Positions 26,025-33,664 of a stretch of 45,220 bases of DNA are shown piece by piece. Origin of the DNA: Oscillospiraceae bacterium (GTDB lineage: Bacteria; Bacillota; Clostridia; Oscillospirales; Ruminococcaceae); assembly GCA_018434245.1 (NCBI GenBank), contig JAHDPQ010000068.1, forward strand, positions 1 through 45,220, in the 5' to 3' direction. How positions within the stretch are numbered: position 1 is the first letter of the stretch; the number at the start of each line of letters is the position of its first letter. The notes below the pieces were generated by a model. That model made no database searches and had not been told where the DNA came from. It was given only the letters and a program-made list of their open reading frames with translations. The translations under genes and the position numbers were made by a program.

Positions 26025-27455
26025 TTACAGCCCCGTTAGAGCAGTGCAGAGAACTCCGCAGAGGAGTATACTCAAAAAGTTAATCATATCGTTGTTGATC
26101 CAGGAGATACCCCCTGCCAAAGGCAGTAAAACCCCATCCGCCCGGGGGCGCTCGGTCAGTCCACCGGAGGGGAGGCGGTACTTTGCCTGCAGCAGCGCCC
26201 CCATCAGGGAATCCAGCAGGGAGCCCACCATTCCGCACAGCCAAACCACAAGGCCCCCCACCCGGCCAAAGGCCATCAGGGCAGGCAGGGCAATGAGCAG
26301 GGAGCCCAAGGCTCCGGCGAAAAATCCCAGAGGGGTGACGCCGCCGGAAATTCCTTTGGGGACCGGCTTTCCCGTAAGGATAGAAATCGGTGCCCGGGCA
26401 GAGAGCATCCCAATTTCTGAGGAAAAAGTGTCGGCAGTGGCAACGGCAAAGGCGGCCAGAGCCGCCAGCAAGAAGAGCTGGTTCCCGGTAAAATGGCTGA
26501 GAGCCACAAAGATCAGGGGGGGCAATCCGTTGGCCATCACCTGTACCGGGCTGCGAGGCCCCTGCCGCTGATGAAGGGAGGACGCAAGAAGCTTTTGCCT
26601 TCTTCCAATTTTGCTCACCACGCTGCCCGAGACAAAAAACAGCAGCAACGCTTGAAAGGCAAGGCCTCCCCCCCAAGCGTATAACAGGGTTCCCAACAGG
26701 GTGGCCCAGTGGACCCCCGGCAAAGTGAGGGCTCCCAGAAAAAAGGCTGCCAGCAAAATTCCCAAGGCAAGGGCCAGCCCATCCAGATAGGGAAAGACGG
26801 CGGGTTTGGTGGCCATAAGATAGGTGGCAGCCGCCACGGAAAGAGGCAAAGTCAGATTATCGATACCCCCGGGGGAATAGAGCTCCACCGCCGCAGCCAA
26901 GGCTCCGCAGCAGAGGGCGGCTCGCAGCGCCACGGCGGGAGCGTACACCAGGCAGAGGGCTCCCACCGCCACGGCGGTAAAGAAGGCCACCGTCAGAGTT
27001 CCCTCCAGACTTTTATGATCGAAGGGCTGGGGAAATTGATGTCGGGCTTTTCGCATCCCCACCAGGGCAGCCAATCCGTCTCCATACCCCATGGACAGCA
27101 TTCCGCAGGCAGCAACCCAGGGCGCGCCCAAGGACCACCCCGCCAGACAAAGCACCAGCAGAGAAACCGCATACCACACGGTGCCGGGAGTGTTGTTCTC
27201 CTGCCGCTCGATGGCAGAAAACAGTCCCTTGCGGTAGGAGATGTAGTTGAGAATTACAAAGCAAGCGGGAGGGATGCTCACCGCCCACGTTTCGGTAAAG
27301 AGAACGAGAGCCAGCAAAATCCAGTTGGACAGGAGGATGTGAACCAGCTTGCGGGCGGGTTCATCCCCCAATCCCCGTTGTTTGAGGAGCGCAACTCCTC
27401 CCAGCACCGCAAACACCGCGGCAAAGGATAAGGCAATACCGATTCCCTGATGCAT
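26025..27455 (-). CDS. Two-domain membrane protein: dolichol/phytol-kinase-like domain fused to DUF92
   Basis: A 476-residue, very hydrophobic protein. Residues about 1-205 resemble the CTP-dependent dolichol/phytol kinase (VTE5-like) family: DEPARKLVHILLSNW near 27, SMGYGDGLAALVG near 120, then a KSLEGTL element near 148. Residues about 240-470 match DUF92 (VTE6-like): VSGSVVSKIGRRQK near 280, AVATADTFSSEIGML near 338, GISGGVTPLGF near 367. In plants and cyanobacteria the two families phosphorylate phytol and then phytyl phosphate. A fusion would catalyse alcohol to monophosphate to diphosphate, an isoprenoid salvage route; the substrate is inferred. ATG 27455 has GGGAG upstream. Confidence 0.75.
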   Translation of the reverse strand: MHQGIGIALSFAAVFAVLGGVALLKQRGLGDEPARKLVHILLSNWILLALVLFTETWAVSIPPACFVILNYISYRKGLFSAIERQENNTPGTVWYAVSLLVLCLAGWSLGAPWVAACGMLSMGYGDGLAALVGMRKARHQFPQPFDHKSLEGTLTVAFFTAVAVGALCLVYAPAVALRAALCCGALAAAVELYSPGGIDNLTLPLSVAAATYLMATKPAVFPYLDGLALALGILLAAFFLGALTLPGVHWATLLGTLLYAWGGGLAFQALLLFFVSGSVVSKIGRRQKLLASSLHQRQGPRSPVQVMANGLPPLIFVALSHFTGNQLFLLAALAAFAVATADTFSSEIGMLSARAPISILTGKPVPKGISGGVTPLGFFAGALGSLLIALPALMAFGRVGGLVVWLCGMVGSLLDSLMGALLQAKYRLPSGGLTERPRADGVLLPLAGGISWINNDMINFLSILLCGVLCTALTGL

Positions 27456-27474
27456 ACAGTCTCCCTTTCGGCCT

Positions 27475-27583
27475 ACCGGAATGATAAAGTTTCTTCTTTC
27501 AAAGTGGAACCGCCCAGCCTTTGGGGGCATATTCTTCGGCTCCACGCTTGTTACATGTTAGCATTATCATTGGATTTTTGCAA
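27475..27583 (-). promoter_or_regulatory. Promoter and hairpin leader of the DUF92 fusion gene
   Basis: On the minus strand: TTGCAA (27578-27583), 17 bases, TAACAT (27555-27560) preceded by TGC. The roughly 95-base leader can form a 9-bp stem, GTGGAGCCG with CGGTTCCAC, containing one G-U pair, around a 24-base loop, shortly before the start codon. Confidence 0.45.
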
Positions 27584-27749
27584 CCGGAATAAACAAACTT
27601 TCCCTGGCGATGGAAGGCTTTGGGGGTTCTGGTGCCGACATCCTCTTTTCATCCAAGCGGCACAAGATCCCAACATCCCCCTGGTTTGCGGGCCCTCCCC
27701 TTCCCCGAATAATCTCCACGGCAGAAGCTTTCCCTGTGGATTGGAACGC

Positions 27750-27787
27750 AAAAAAGCCCTGTTGGGCCATCACCCCACAAGGCTTTG
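27750..27787 (-). terminator. Terminator of the minD-like/mgsA operon
   Basis: On the minus strand an imperfect GC-rich stem (AAGCCTTGTGGG against CCCAACAGGGCTT) is followed by six T (27750-27755), 16 bases after the mgsA stop. The rest of the gap to 27583 (about 165 bases) shows no gene. Confidence 0.65.
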
Positions 27788-27802
27788 CAATCGGCGGCTT
27801 TG

Positions 27803-28207
27803 TTACCGGGAGGGCTTTACAATGTCCCGCCAGTCCAAATCTCCCCGCTCCATGGCATGGATCAGGGCTTCGGCGGTAGCAATGTTGGTGGCCACCGGAA
27901 TGTTGTGCACGTCGCACAGGCGCAGCAGGTTATACTCGTTGGGCTCGCTGGCCTTGGCAGAAATGGGGTCCCGGAAGAAGAGGAGCAGATCCACCTCGTT
28001 GCAGGAAATACGGGAAACAATTTGCTGATCTCCGCCCTGAGAACCGGAAAGGAACTTCTCAATATCCAGACCGGTGGCCTCGCTGACCATTTTGCCGGTA
28101 GTTCCCGTGGCGCAGATGTGGTGGCGGCTTAAAATACCGCAATAGGCAATGCAAAACTGAACCATCAATTCTTTTTTACTATCATGAGCGATAAGTGCGA
28201 TCGTCAA
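27803..28207 (-). CDS. mgsA: Methylglyoxal synthase
   Basis: A 134-residue protein of normal family length. It has ALIAHDSKK near residue 4, the phosphate-binding GTTG near 35, GSQGGDQQ with the catalytic Asp near 59 and FFRDP near 77. It converts dihydroxyacetone phosphate to methylglyoxal. The start is TTG 28207, with TGAGGT 7 bases upstream; no ATG fits. It lies 41 bases after the MinD-like gene. In many Clostridia mgsA closes a minC-minD-minE-rodA cluster; here only a MinD-like gene remains. Confidence 0.95.
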   Translation of the reverse strand: MTIALIAHDSKKELMVQFCIAYCGILSRHHICATGTTGKMVSEATGLDIEKFLSGSQGGDQQIVSRISCNEVDLLLFFRDPISAKASEPNEYNLLRLCDVHNIPVATNIATAEALIHAMERGDLDWRDIVKPSR

Positions 28208-28248
28208 GAGTGATACCTCATTTCCTTGTAGATATATTGCAGGGAATG

Positions 28249-28959
28249 TCAGCGGACCAAAAGCGGCATCCGCCGCCCCATAAGCCTTCCTGCTATATGT
28301 TCGAATACCTTCAGCGTCAGGGAACCGTTATCCAGAGGCATGCCGCTGTTGGCACAGCATCTCAGTTTGGGGCTTTGGGGAATAATACCCACCAGCTGAG
28401 CGCCGATTATGTCAAGCACATCGTCAAAATCCTCCGCCCCTTCAATCGGCGGAACCCGGGCAGGCACATCGTTGATCACCAGGCGAATTTCTTTGGCACC
28501 ACCAGCATAAAGCCGCCGGGAAACTTCGGCACAGGCCCGTACACCAAGGGAATCGGGGGTGGTCACCATCAAAAACAGGTCCACAGCCTTTGCCGGAATG
28601 CTTTGGAATGCCGCGCCGTCCACCAGAATAAAGTCAAACTCCGGCTCCAGAGTGTGGAGCAGATGTTCCACTTCTGCCGCCTCAATGGGTGTTTCACAGC
28701 CGGGGGGCATTAAAAACAGCCCGGCGGTGCGCTCCACAGGAGAGACAGCTTCTTCCCACCGGCAAAGCCCGGACAGCACATCCCCTGTGCCAAAAGCGGT
28801 GGCGGACACCCCCAGAATCAGGTCCAGAGAGCGCAGGTCCTGCCCCAGCTCCAGCAGCAAAGTTTTGCGCCCGGCTCTGGCCAGAGCCTCGGCGATATAG
28901 GCCGCCGCACAGGACTTGCCTGTTCCTCCCTTACCCGAACACATTACGATTGACTTCAC
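28249..28959 (-). CDS. Orphan MinD/ParA-like ATPase
   Basis: A 236-residue P-loop ATPase of the MinD/Mrp/ParA group. The deviant Walker A GKGGTGKS lies near residue 9, the DLRSLDLILG element near 38, and Walker B FDFILVDGAAFQ near 110. MinD usually reads IDSPAGIE at the last site, so this protein is divergent. No amphipathic MinD membrane-targeting helix is obvious at the C-terminus. GTG 28959 is the first start that gives a family-like N-terminus; CTG 28965 is closer to the AAGGAAGGA site and is an alternative. minC and minE are missing. A role in division-site or spore-related positioning is possible but unproven. Confidence 0.7.
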   Translation of the reverse strand: MKSIVMCSGKGGTGKSCAAAYIAEALARAGRKTLLLELGQDLRSLDLILGVSATAFGTGDVLSGLCRWEEAVSPVERTAGLFLMPPGCETPIEAAEVEHLLHTLEPEFDFILVDGAAFQSIPAKAVDLFLMVTTPDSLGVRACAEVSRRLYAGGAKEIRLVINDVPARVPPIEGAEDFDDVLDIIGAQLVGIIPQSPKLRCCANSGMPLDNGSLTLKVFEHIAGRLMGRRMPLLVR

Positions 28960-29018
28960 CGGCAGAATGGTCCTTCCTTTCCCAATGCTCAGCCAACAAA
29001 TGCGGTTGCACAAAACTC

Positions 29019-29067
29019 AAAAACCGCCCTTGCAGAACAAGGGAGCACCTTGCAAAAAAAGGCTCCC
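29019..29067 (-). promoter_or_regulatory. Attenuator-like alternative hairpins in the MinD-like gene leader
   Basis: On the minus strand, CCCTTG/CAAGGG (29027-29043) followed by CGG and five T (29019-29023) looks like a small terminator 60 bases before the start codon. An alternative hairpin, GGGAGC/GCTCCC (29041-29067), uses the same three bases 29041-29043, so the two cannot form together. This is the usual layout of a terminator and antiterminator. Confidence 0.45.
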
Positions 29068-29075
29068 GTTACAAT

Positions 29076-29313
29076 TCCACCTTATCAGTTTAACACAAAA
29101 TTTGTAAAAAGAATAGACCCTGTTCAATTTTCTATAATATACGAAAAATATTTCCATTAATGTAGATAGTATGCACAATATTTAGATGCAGTAGTCAAAT
29201 CGTTAGATAAAATGTTGGAAAATCCGGGCTTTCAGATTCTTCCTGCGTACATATTGGTCAAAACCGGTGGGAAAATGACAATATAAACTTTACTGCAAGG
29301 GGGCTCATTTGAG
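29076..29313. other. AT-rich divergent gap between the MinD-like operon and spoVA
   Basis: About 240 bases without a gene. It is AT-rich and must hold the spoVA promoter. I see no convincing sigma-A promoter for spoVAC; a CAATATA sequence at about 29278-29284 weakly resembles a sporulation sigma-G -10, without a good partner -35. Confidence 0.4.
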
Positions 29314-29760
29314 ATGGAAACTGTAACCAATCAATCCTACGATCAAATGGTGAAAAAGGCCTCTCCACCCTCCAAAAGCGCGCGGAATATTTCCATGGCT
29401 TTTTTGGTGGGGGGAGCCATCTGCACTTTAGGTCACGCACTGATCAGGCTTTACATGAGTATGGGGGTGCCGGAAGAAACTGCGTTTCCTGCCGCCTCCA
29501 TTACTTTGGTGTTTTTGTCGGCTCTCTTTACCGGGCTCAACATCTACGACAAGCTGGCCAAATGGGGCGGCGCAGGCACTCTGGTCCCCATTACCGGATT
29601 TGCAAACGCCATCACTGCTCCAGCTCTGGAGTTTAAAAGCGAGGGCTATATTATGGGACTAGGCGCCAAGATGTTTATCATCGCAGGCCCAGTTATCGTC
29701 TACGGGATCGCCGCCGGTGTGGTATACGGCGTCATCCTCTATCTGTTTCAATTGTATTAG
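29314..29760 (+). CDS. spoVAC: Stage V sporulation protein AC
   Basis: A 148-residue membrane protein with about four hydrophobic segments, including SMAFLVGGAICTLGHAL near residue 27 and LGAKMFIIAGPVIVYGI near 115, matching SpoVAC. It forms part of the spore inner-membrane channel that moves dipicolinic acid into the forespore and out at germination, and SpoVAC itself can act as a mechanosensitive channel. AGGGGG precedes the ATG. First gene of spoVAC-D-E, with 12 bases between its stop and spoVAD. Confidence 0.95.
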   Translation: METVTNQSYDQMVKKASPPSKSARNISMAFLVGGAICTLGHALIRLYMSMGVPEETAFPAASITLVFLSALFTGLNIYDKLAKWGGAGTLVPITGFANAITAPALEFKSEGYIMGLGAKMFIIAGPVIVYGIAAGVVYGVILYLFQLY

Positions 29761-29772
29761 GAGGGGATGAGC

Positions 29773-30816
29773 ATGTCTACCAAGATTGGAAAGTACACTC
29801 TGAGGCTGGACACAAGCCCCAGCATTATCGGCAGTGCGGCCATCGGAGGAAAAAAAGAAGGCGAAGGCCCCATCGGAAAGATGTTCGACCTTGTTAACTA
29901 CGACGCCTTATTCGGACAGAAAAGCTGGGAGCTTGCCGAAAGCGAGATGCAGCGGCAGGCCGCCCAGAAGGTTCTGGATAAGTGCTCTCTTTCCCCCGGG
30001 GATATTCAGTATCTCTTTGCGGGGGACCTGCTCAATCAGATTGTGGCAAGCCACTACGGCCTGCGGGAGCTGGGCATTCCCTTTTTTGGACTCTACGGCG
30101 CCTGCTCCACCATGGCGGAAAGCCTGATTCTCTCCTCCATGATGATCGAAGGAGAATTGGCCAAAAAAGTGATGGCCATCACCTCTTCCCACTTTTGCTC
30201 GGCGGAGCGGCAGTTCCGCTTTCCGCTGGAATATGGGGGACAGCGGGCTCCTACCTCCCAGTGGACCGCCACCGCCGCAGGAGCCTGCATTGTGGCGGAA
30301 AACAGCCAGCCTCCCTACGTCAAAGCGGTGACGGTGGGATGCATTGAAGACAAGGATATCAAGGACCTGAACAACATGGGGGCTGCCATGGCTCCGGCGG
30401 CTTCTACCACCATCAAACGGTACTTTCAGGACACCCTTACCGGGCCGGATAACTACGATTTAATCCTCACCGGGGATTTGGCTCAGGTAGGCTCTGATCT
30501 TTTGGCCGAGCTGCTGCTGCGGGAGGACTACGACATCAAAAAGAAACATGCCGACTGCGGGCTGATCCTCTACGACCGGGGTACGCAGGATGTGGAGGCG
30601 GGGGGTTCCGGCTGCGGATGCGCGGCGGGAGTGCTCTGCTCCTATATCATCCCCGCCATCAGAGAGGGCAAAATCAAGGATATGCTGTTTGTGGCCACCG
30701 GGGCGCTGATGTCCCCCGTCAGTGTGCAGCAGGGGCAGAACATTCCCGGCATTGCCCACCTGCTCCATTTGTCCTCTACCCCTAACCCCACCACACAGCA
30801 GGGAGGAAACGCATAA
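29773..30816 (+). CDS. spoVAD: Stage V sporulation protein AD
   Basis: A 347-residue thiolase-fold protein of the usual length. Landmarks are FAGDLLNQIVASHYGLRELG near residue 80, FFGLYGACSTMAESL near 104 and HFCSAERQFRFPLEYGGQR near 145. SpoVAD binds dipicolinic acid on the outer face of the spore inner membrane. ATG 29773 is chosen over ATG 29767 because the AGGAGGGG site directly touches the earlier codon. The stop overlaps the next start by one base (TAATG). Confidence 0.96.
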   Translation: MSTKIGKYTLRLDTSPSIIGSAAIGGKKEGEGPIGKMFDLVNYDALFGQKSWELAESEMQRQAAQKVLDKCSLSPGDIQYLFAGDLLNQIVASHYGLRELGIPFFGLYGACSTMAESLILSSMMIEGELAKKVMAITSSHFCSAERQFRFPLEYGGQRAPTSQWTATAAGACIVAENSQPPYVKAVTVGCIEDKDIKDLNNMGAAMAPAASTTIKRYFQDTLTGPDNYDLILTGDLAQVGSDLLAELLLREDYDIKKKHADCGLILYDRGTQDVEAGGSGCGCAAGVLCSYIIPAIREGKIKDMLFVATGALMSPVSVQQGQNIPGIAHLLHLSSTPNPTTQQGGNA

Positions 30817-31187
30817 TGGAACTGTTTTGGGAATACGCCAAGGCCTTTTTGGTAGGAGGCGCCATCTGTGCCGTGGGCCAAGTGCTTATCGACTTCACCA
30901 AGCTGACTCCCGCCCGGATTCTGGTCATCTTTGTGGTGCTGGGAGTGGTGTTGGGAGCGCTGAAAATTTATCAACCTCTGGTGGACTGGGCCGGTGGCGG
31001 AGCCAGCATCCCTCTCACCGGATGGGGCAGCACCATTGCCAAAGGAACTCGGGACGCTGTGGCGGAAAAAGGCATTTTCGGGGCCCTTTCCGGCGGTCTG
31101 ACCGGCTCGGCGGCAGGGGTGGCGGCAGCTATCTTTTTTGGATTCTTGTCGGCAGTAGCCTTTAAACCCAAAGCTAAGGAAGAATAA
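30816..31187 (+). CDS. spoVAE: Stage V sporulation protein AE (SpoVAEb)
   Basis: A 123-residue membrane protein homologous to SpoVAC. It shares AFLVGGAICAVGQ near residue 10 and has a Gly-rich GALSGGLTGSAAGVAAAIFFG segment near 90, typical of SpoVAEb. With SpoVAC and SpoVAD it completes the minimal three-gene spoVA set common in Clostridia. It is the last gene of the operon, followed by a strong terminator. Confidence 0.94.
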   Translation: MELFWEYAKAFLVGGAICAVGQVLIDFTKLTPARILVIFVVLGVVLGALKIYQPLVDWAGGGASIPLTGWGSTIAKGTRDAVAEKGIFGALSGGLTGSAAGVAAAIFFGFLSAVAFKPKAKEE

Positions 31188-31249
31188 GTGGTGGATAGGA
31201 GCGAAAGCACCACCAAGTTCCGCCGCTCTTTCTAAAGTTTAGGATACCC

Positions 31250-31287
31250 AAAAAAGCTAGGCTCTGCTGACAGAGCCTAGCTTTTTT
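31250..31287. terminator. Bidirectional intrinsic terminator after spoVAE
   Basis: A perfect 17-bp stem with arms 31250-31266 and 31271-31287, loop CTGA, and A6/T6 flanks. It serves spoVA on the plus strand and the DUF975 gene on the minus strand. Confidence 0.93.
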
Positions 31288-31308
31288 GCAGTGATAGTGT
31301 TTAACGAA

Positions 31309-32196
31309 TCACTTGATAGGATGCCACTCCTGAGTAGTGTCGGGCTCGCTGAGGCGGTTTTTCTCCACCAGATAGCGGCTGAGCAACATGGTAGCGGCGT
31401 TGTAGTAGGGAACCACAAACAGCAACAGCAAAAACATAGTGAAGGGAGTCAGCAGGTACCATCCCAAAAAGGAAAGGGAAAAGAGGAGGAGAAGCACCCG
31501 GTGGCTCTTGGTGTAGCGAATGGAGGTCTTCAGGGCGGAGGATACACTGACGGCATCGGATTCACAGAGGAAGTAGGAGGTCAGAGCGTACCGGTTGATA
31601 AAAATCATATAAAGGGCGGCGGCCAAAAAGAACAGGGCACAGGCCATCACTACCCCTACACTGGCGGCGGAGCGGGTTTGGTCTGAGATTCCCTCGGTGC
31701 CCAAAAACCACAGGCTGACCCCCAACACCCCCCCGGGCAGAAAAAAGAACCCAAGGCTCCACAAAAAGCTGCGCAGACCAAGCTGAACCGTATACCACAC
31801 CGCACGCAAATACCGCTGCAGGGTCTCGAAGAAGTGAAAAATCTCCCCAAAGGGGGCAGCGTTTCCCCGAATCAGGGTGTAATACCAGCGGGTAAGCCCC
31901 AGCTGCAGGGGGGAAAGAAGAAGAAGCGTCAGTAGCATAAACAGGGTGGAGATCAGCATTTCCGCCCGGCTGCCGATCAGCAGCTCCCGGGTCAGCTGGG
32001 CCAGATCATAGGCCGGGGGTTCCATGGTGGGATTTTGCAGCAACGGGTCCACCACAAAAATCCGCAGGGCCCAATGCTCCAGCCCCGCCAGCAGAGCTCC
32101 CACTCCTGCCACCAGCAGAAAGGTTCCTATGGCAGCGCCCCAACGCCCGCTCAGGGCCATTTTTGCGTTTCTTTTAATGGTAGAAAATAATGACAT
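31309..32196 (-). CDS. DUF975 family integral membrane protein
   Basis: A 295-residue protein with about six hydrophobic segments. The N-terminus (KRNAKMALSGRWGAAIGTFLL) and the C-terminal SALKTSIRYTKSHRVLLLLF region followed by FVVPYYNAATMLLSRYL are characteristic of DUF975, common in Clostridia and of unknown function. ATG 32196 has AAGGAG upstream. It lies 70 bases after the adenosyltransferase gene on the same strand and may share its transcript. Confidence 0.8.
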   Translation of the reverse strand: MSLFSTIKRNAKMALSGRWGAAIGTFLLVAGVGALLAGLEHWALRIFVVDPLLQNPTMEPPAYDLAQLTRELLIGSRAEMLISTLFMLLTLLLLSPLQLGLTRWYYTLIRGNAAPFGEIFHFFETLQRYLRAVWYTVQLGLRSFLWSLGFFFLPGGVLGVSLWFLGTEGISDQTRSAASVGVVMACALFFLAAALYMIFINRYALTSYFLCESDAVSVSSALKTSIRYTKSHRVLLLLFSLSFLGWYLLTPFTMFLLLLFVVPYYNAATMLLSRYLVEKNRLSEPDTTQEWHPIK

Positions 32197-32266
32197 GGTC
32201 TATTCTGTCTCCTTTTGGCAGATGAGTGGCACCCGGCGGCACTGAGCCGATGAGGTCACTGGAATA

Positions 32267-32788
32267 TTAGTACTCGATGCCTTCCCGGGCGGGAACTCCC
32301 CTTTGATAAGGGTGCTTGCGGCAGACAAACTCGGTGTAATAGTCGCTGCGCTTTACAATTTCCTCGGGGGGATTGCGTCCGGTCAGGACCACTTCTACGG
32401 TATCCGGTCGATGATCCAGCAGCGCCGTCAGCTGCTCCAGAGGGACCACCCCGCTGTTGACAGCGTCCACTACCTCGTCCAGAATCACCAGATCAAACCG
32501 GCCGGAGGCTATTTCCTCTCCAATTTCCGCCAGCGCCTGGGTGTGGAGGCGAACCGACTCCGCCTTTTCTTCCGGGCTTAGCTGAAAGATAAACTTTTCC
32601 CCCGACTTTGCCCGCAGAATCTTTGCCCCAAGTTGGGCCAGGGAGGCAATTTCCCCGGTGGGCCGCCCCTTGAGGAACTGCCCGAACAGTACCCGCTTTC
32701 CGCAGCCCAGAGCCCGCATGGCAAGGCCTGCCGCAGCGGTGGTCTTGCCTTTTCCGTCCCCTACATAAAGGTGAATCAATCCTGACAT
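32267..32788 (-). CDS. cobO: Cob(I)yrinic acid a,c-diamide adenosyltransferase (CobA/CobO/BtuR)
   Basis: A 173-residue protein. The P-loop GDGKGKTTAAAG lies near residue 10, VILDEVVDAVNSG near 104 and LTGRNPPEEIV near 134, all diagnostic of the CobA/BtuR family. It transfers the adenosyl group of ATP to cobalt(I) corrinoids, making adenosylcobalamin. GGGAGGA precedes the ATG. It fits an organism with corrinoid enzymes such as the MttB-type protein at the left end, though methyltransferases use methyl- rather than adenosyl-corrinoid. No other cobalamin synthesis genes are present here. Confidence 0.93.
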   Translation of the reverse strand: MSGLIHLYVGDGKGKTTAAAGLAMRALGCGKRVLFGQFLKGRPTGEIASLAQLGAKILRAKSGEKFIFQLSPEEKAESVRLHTQALAEIGEEIASGRFDLVILDEVVDAVNSGVVPLEQLTALLDHRPDTVEVVLTGRNPPEEIVKRSDYYTEFVCRKHPYQRGVPAREGIEY

Positions 32789-32875
32789 TGCTACAATCCT
32801 CCCAAAGGGGTTCTAATGGGGACAACCCCTTCATATTAATAGTATGGGTACAATTGAATGGATTCAAACGGCGGT

Positions 32876-33535
32876 TTACTCGTTGAAGTATAGCCCGTAC
32901 ATCCCCATGTCGTCCTCAATGCTCTGGTCGGGAATAAAGGAAAATACTTCGGCGCAGCGGTCCCGCATCCACATCTGGGCGCTGGTGAGCAGGGTGTAGC
33001 CGCAGCCGTTGTTGGCCGCCCACTGGTGAAGGGGCAGCCGGGGGAGGGCGATGGCCGCCATCAGGGACATGACCACGCCGCCGTGGGTAATGATGGCCGC
33101 CGACTGGGTTTTCCGCTCCATCATCTGGCGGACCACACCATCCAGAGCTGTTACCACACGGGCGGTAAAATCCTCGGTTTTTTCTCCGCCGGGAGGGGTG
33201 TTTTTGAAGGAGTCGGCCAGCCAGCGGGAAAAGGCTTCCTCCCCCCGCAGTTCGTCAAAGGTTTTGCCTTCAAAGGTTCCTAGATTCATGTCCTTGAGGC
33301 CCTCCACCACTATGGGCTGATGGTCGGGATAGAGAATATCCGCCGTCTCGATACAGCGGCCTAAGGGGCTTGCATACACCGCCTGCACCGGCGGATAGGT
33401 AAACTCCTGATGAAGCTGCTCCAACGCTTCCCGCCCTTTGTCACAGAGAGGAATATCGCTCTGACCCACATAGCGCTTCCAGGGATTTGCGGAGGTGCTG
33501 CCAGTTCGAATCAGGTGGATTTTGTAGGTAATCAT
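32876..33535 (-). CDS. Histidine phosphatase superfamily protein with RTG in place of RHG
   Basis: A 219-residue phosphoglycerate-mutase-like protein. YVGQSDIPLCDKGREAL near residue 21, ASPLGRCIETADIL near 52 and ITHGGVVMSL near 151 are all conserved. The N-terminal signature, which should be LIRHG with the phospho-accepting His, reads LIRTG at residues 8-12 (codon ACT at that place). The protein may thus be inactive, or use another mechanism. Neighbouring cobO recalls CobC, the alpha-ribazole phosphatase of the same superfamily, but that is only context. ATG 33535 has GAGGGG upstream. Confidence 0.75.
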   Translation of the reverse strand: MITYKIHLIRTGSTSANPWKRYVGQSDIPLCDKGREALEQLHQEFTYPPVQAVYASPLGRCIETADILYPDHQPIVVEGLKDMNLGTFEGKTFDELRGEEAFSRWLADSFKNTPPGGEKTEDFTARVVTALDGVVRQMMERKTQSAAIITHGGVVMSLMAAIALPRLPLHQWAANNGCGYTLLTSAQMWMRDRCAEVFSFIPDQSIEDDMGMYGLYFNE

Positions 33536-33596
33536 TAAAATACCCCTCTTTCTGAAATATACGTCGAAAATAATCACATTGGCCCGCGATATGCTG

Positions 33597-33625
33597 TTTA
33601 CAAAATGTTTTTGGTATCTTATAAT
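33597..33625 (+). promoter_or_regulatory. Promoter of the XRE regulator
   Basis: TTTACA (33597-33602), a 17-base spacer and a perfect TATAAT (33620-33625), about 40 bases before the gene. A TATACGT word occurs just after the -10 and again near 33558 in the divergent gap, possible operator half-sites for the regulator itself. Confidence 0.7.
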
Positions 33626-33664
33626 ATACTATACGTAACAAAAGCCAGCCGGGGGGGATTATGC

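Noticed and set aside
33500-33516. AGTTCGAATCA, resembling a tRNA T-arm loop
   Set aside because: It lies inside the histidine-phosphatase coding sequence, and no acceptor, D or anticodon stem can be placed around it.
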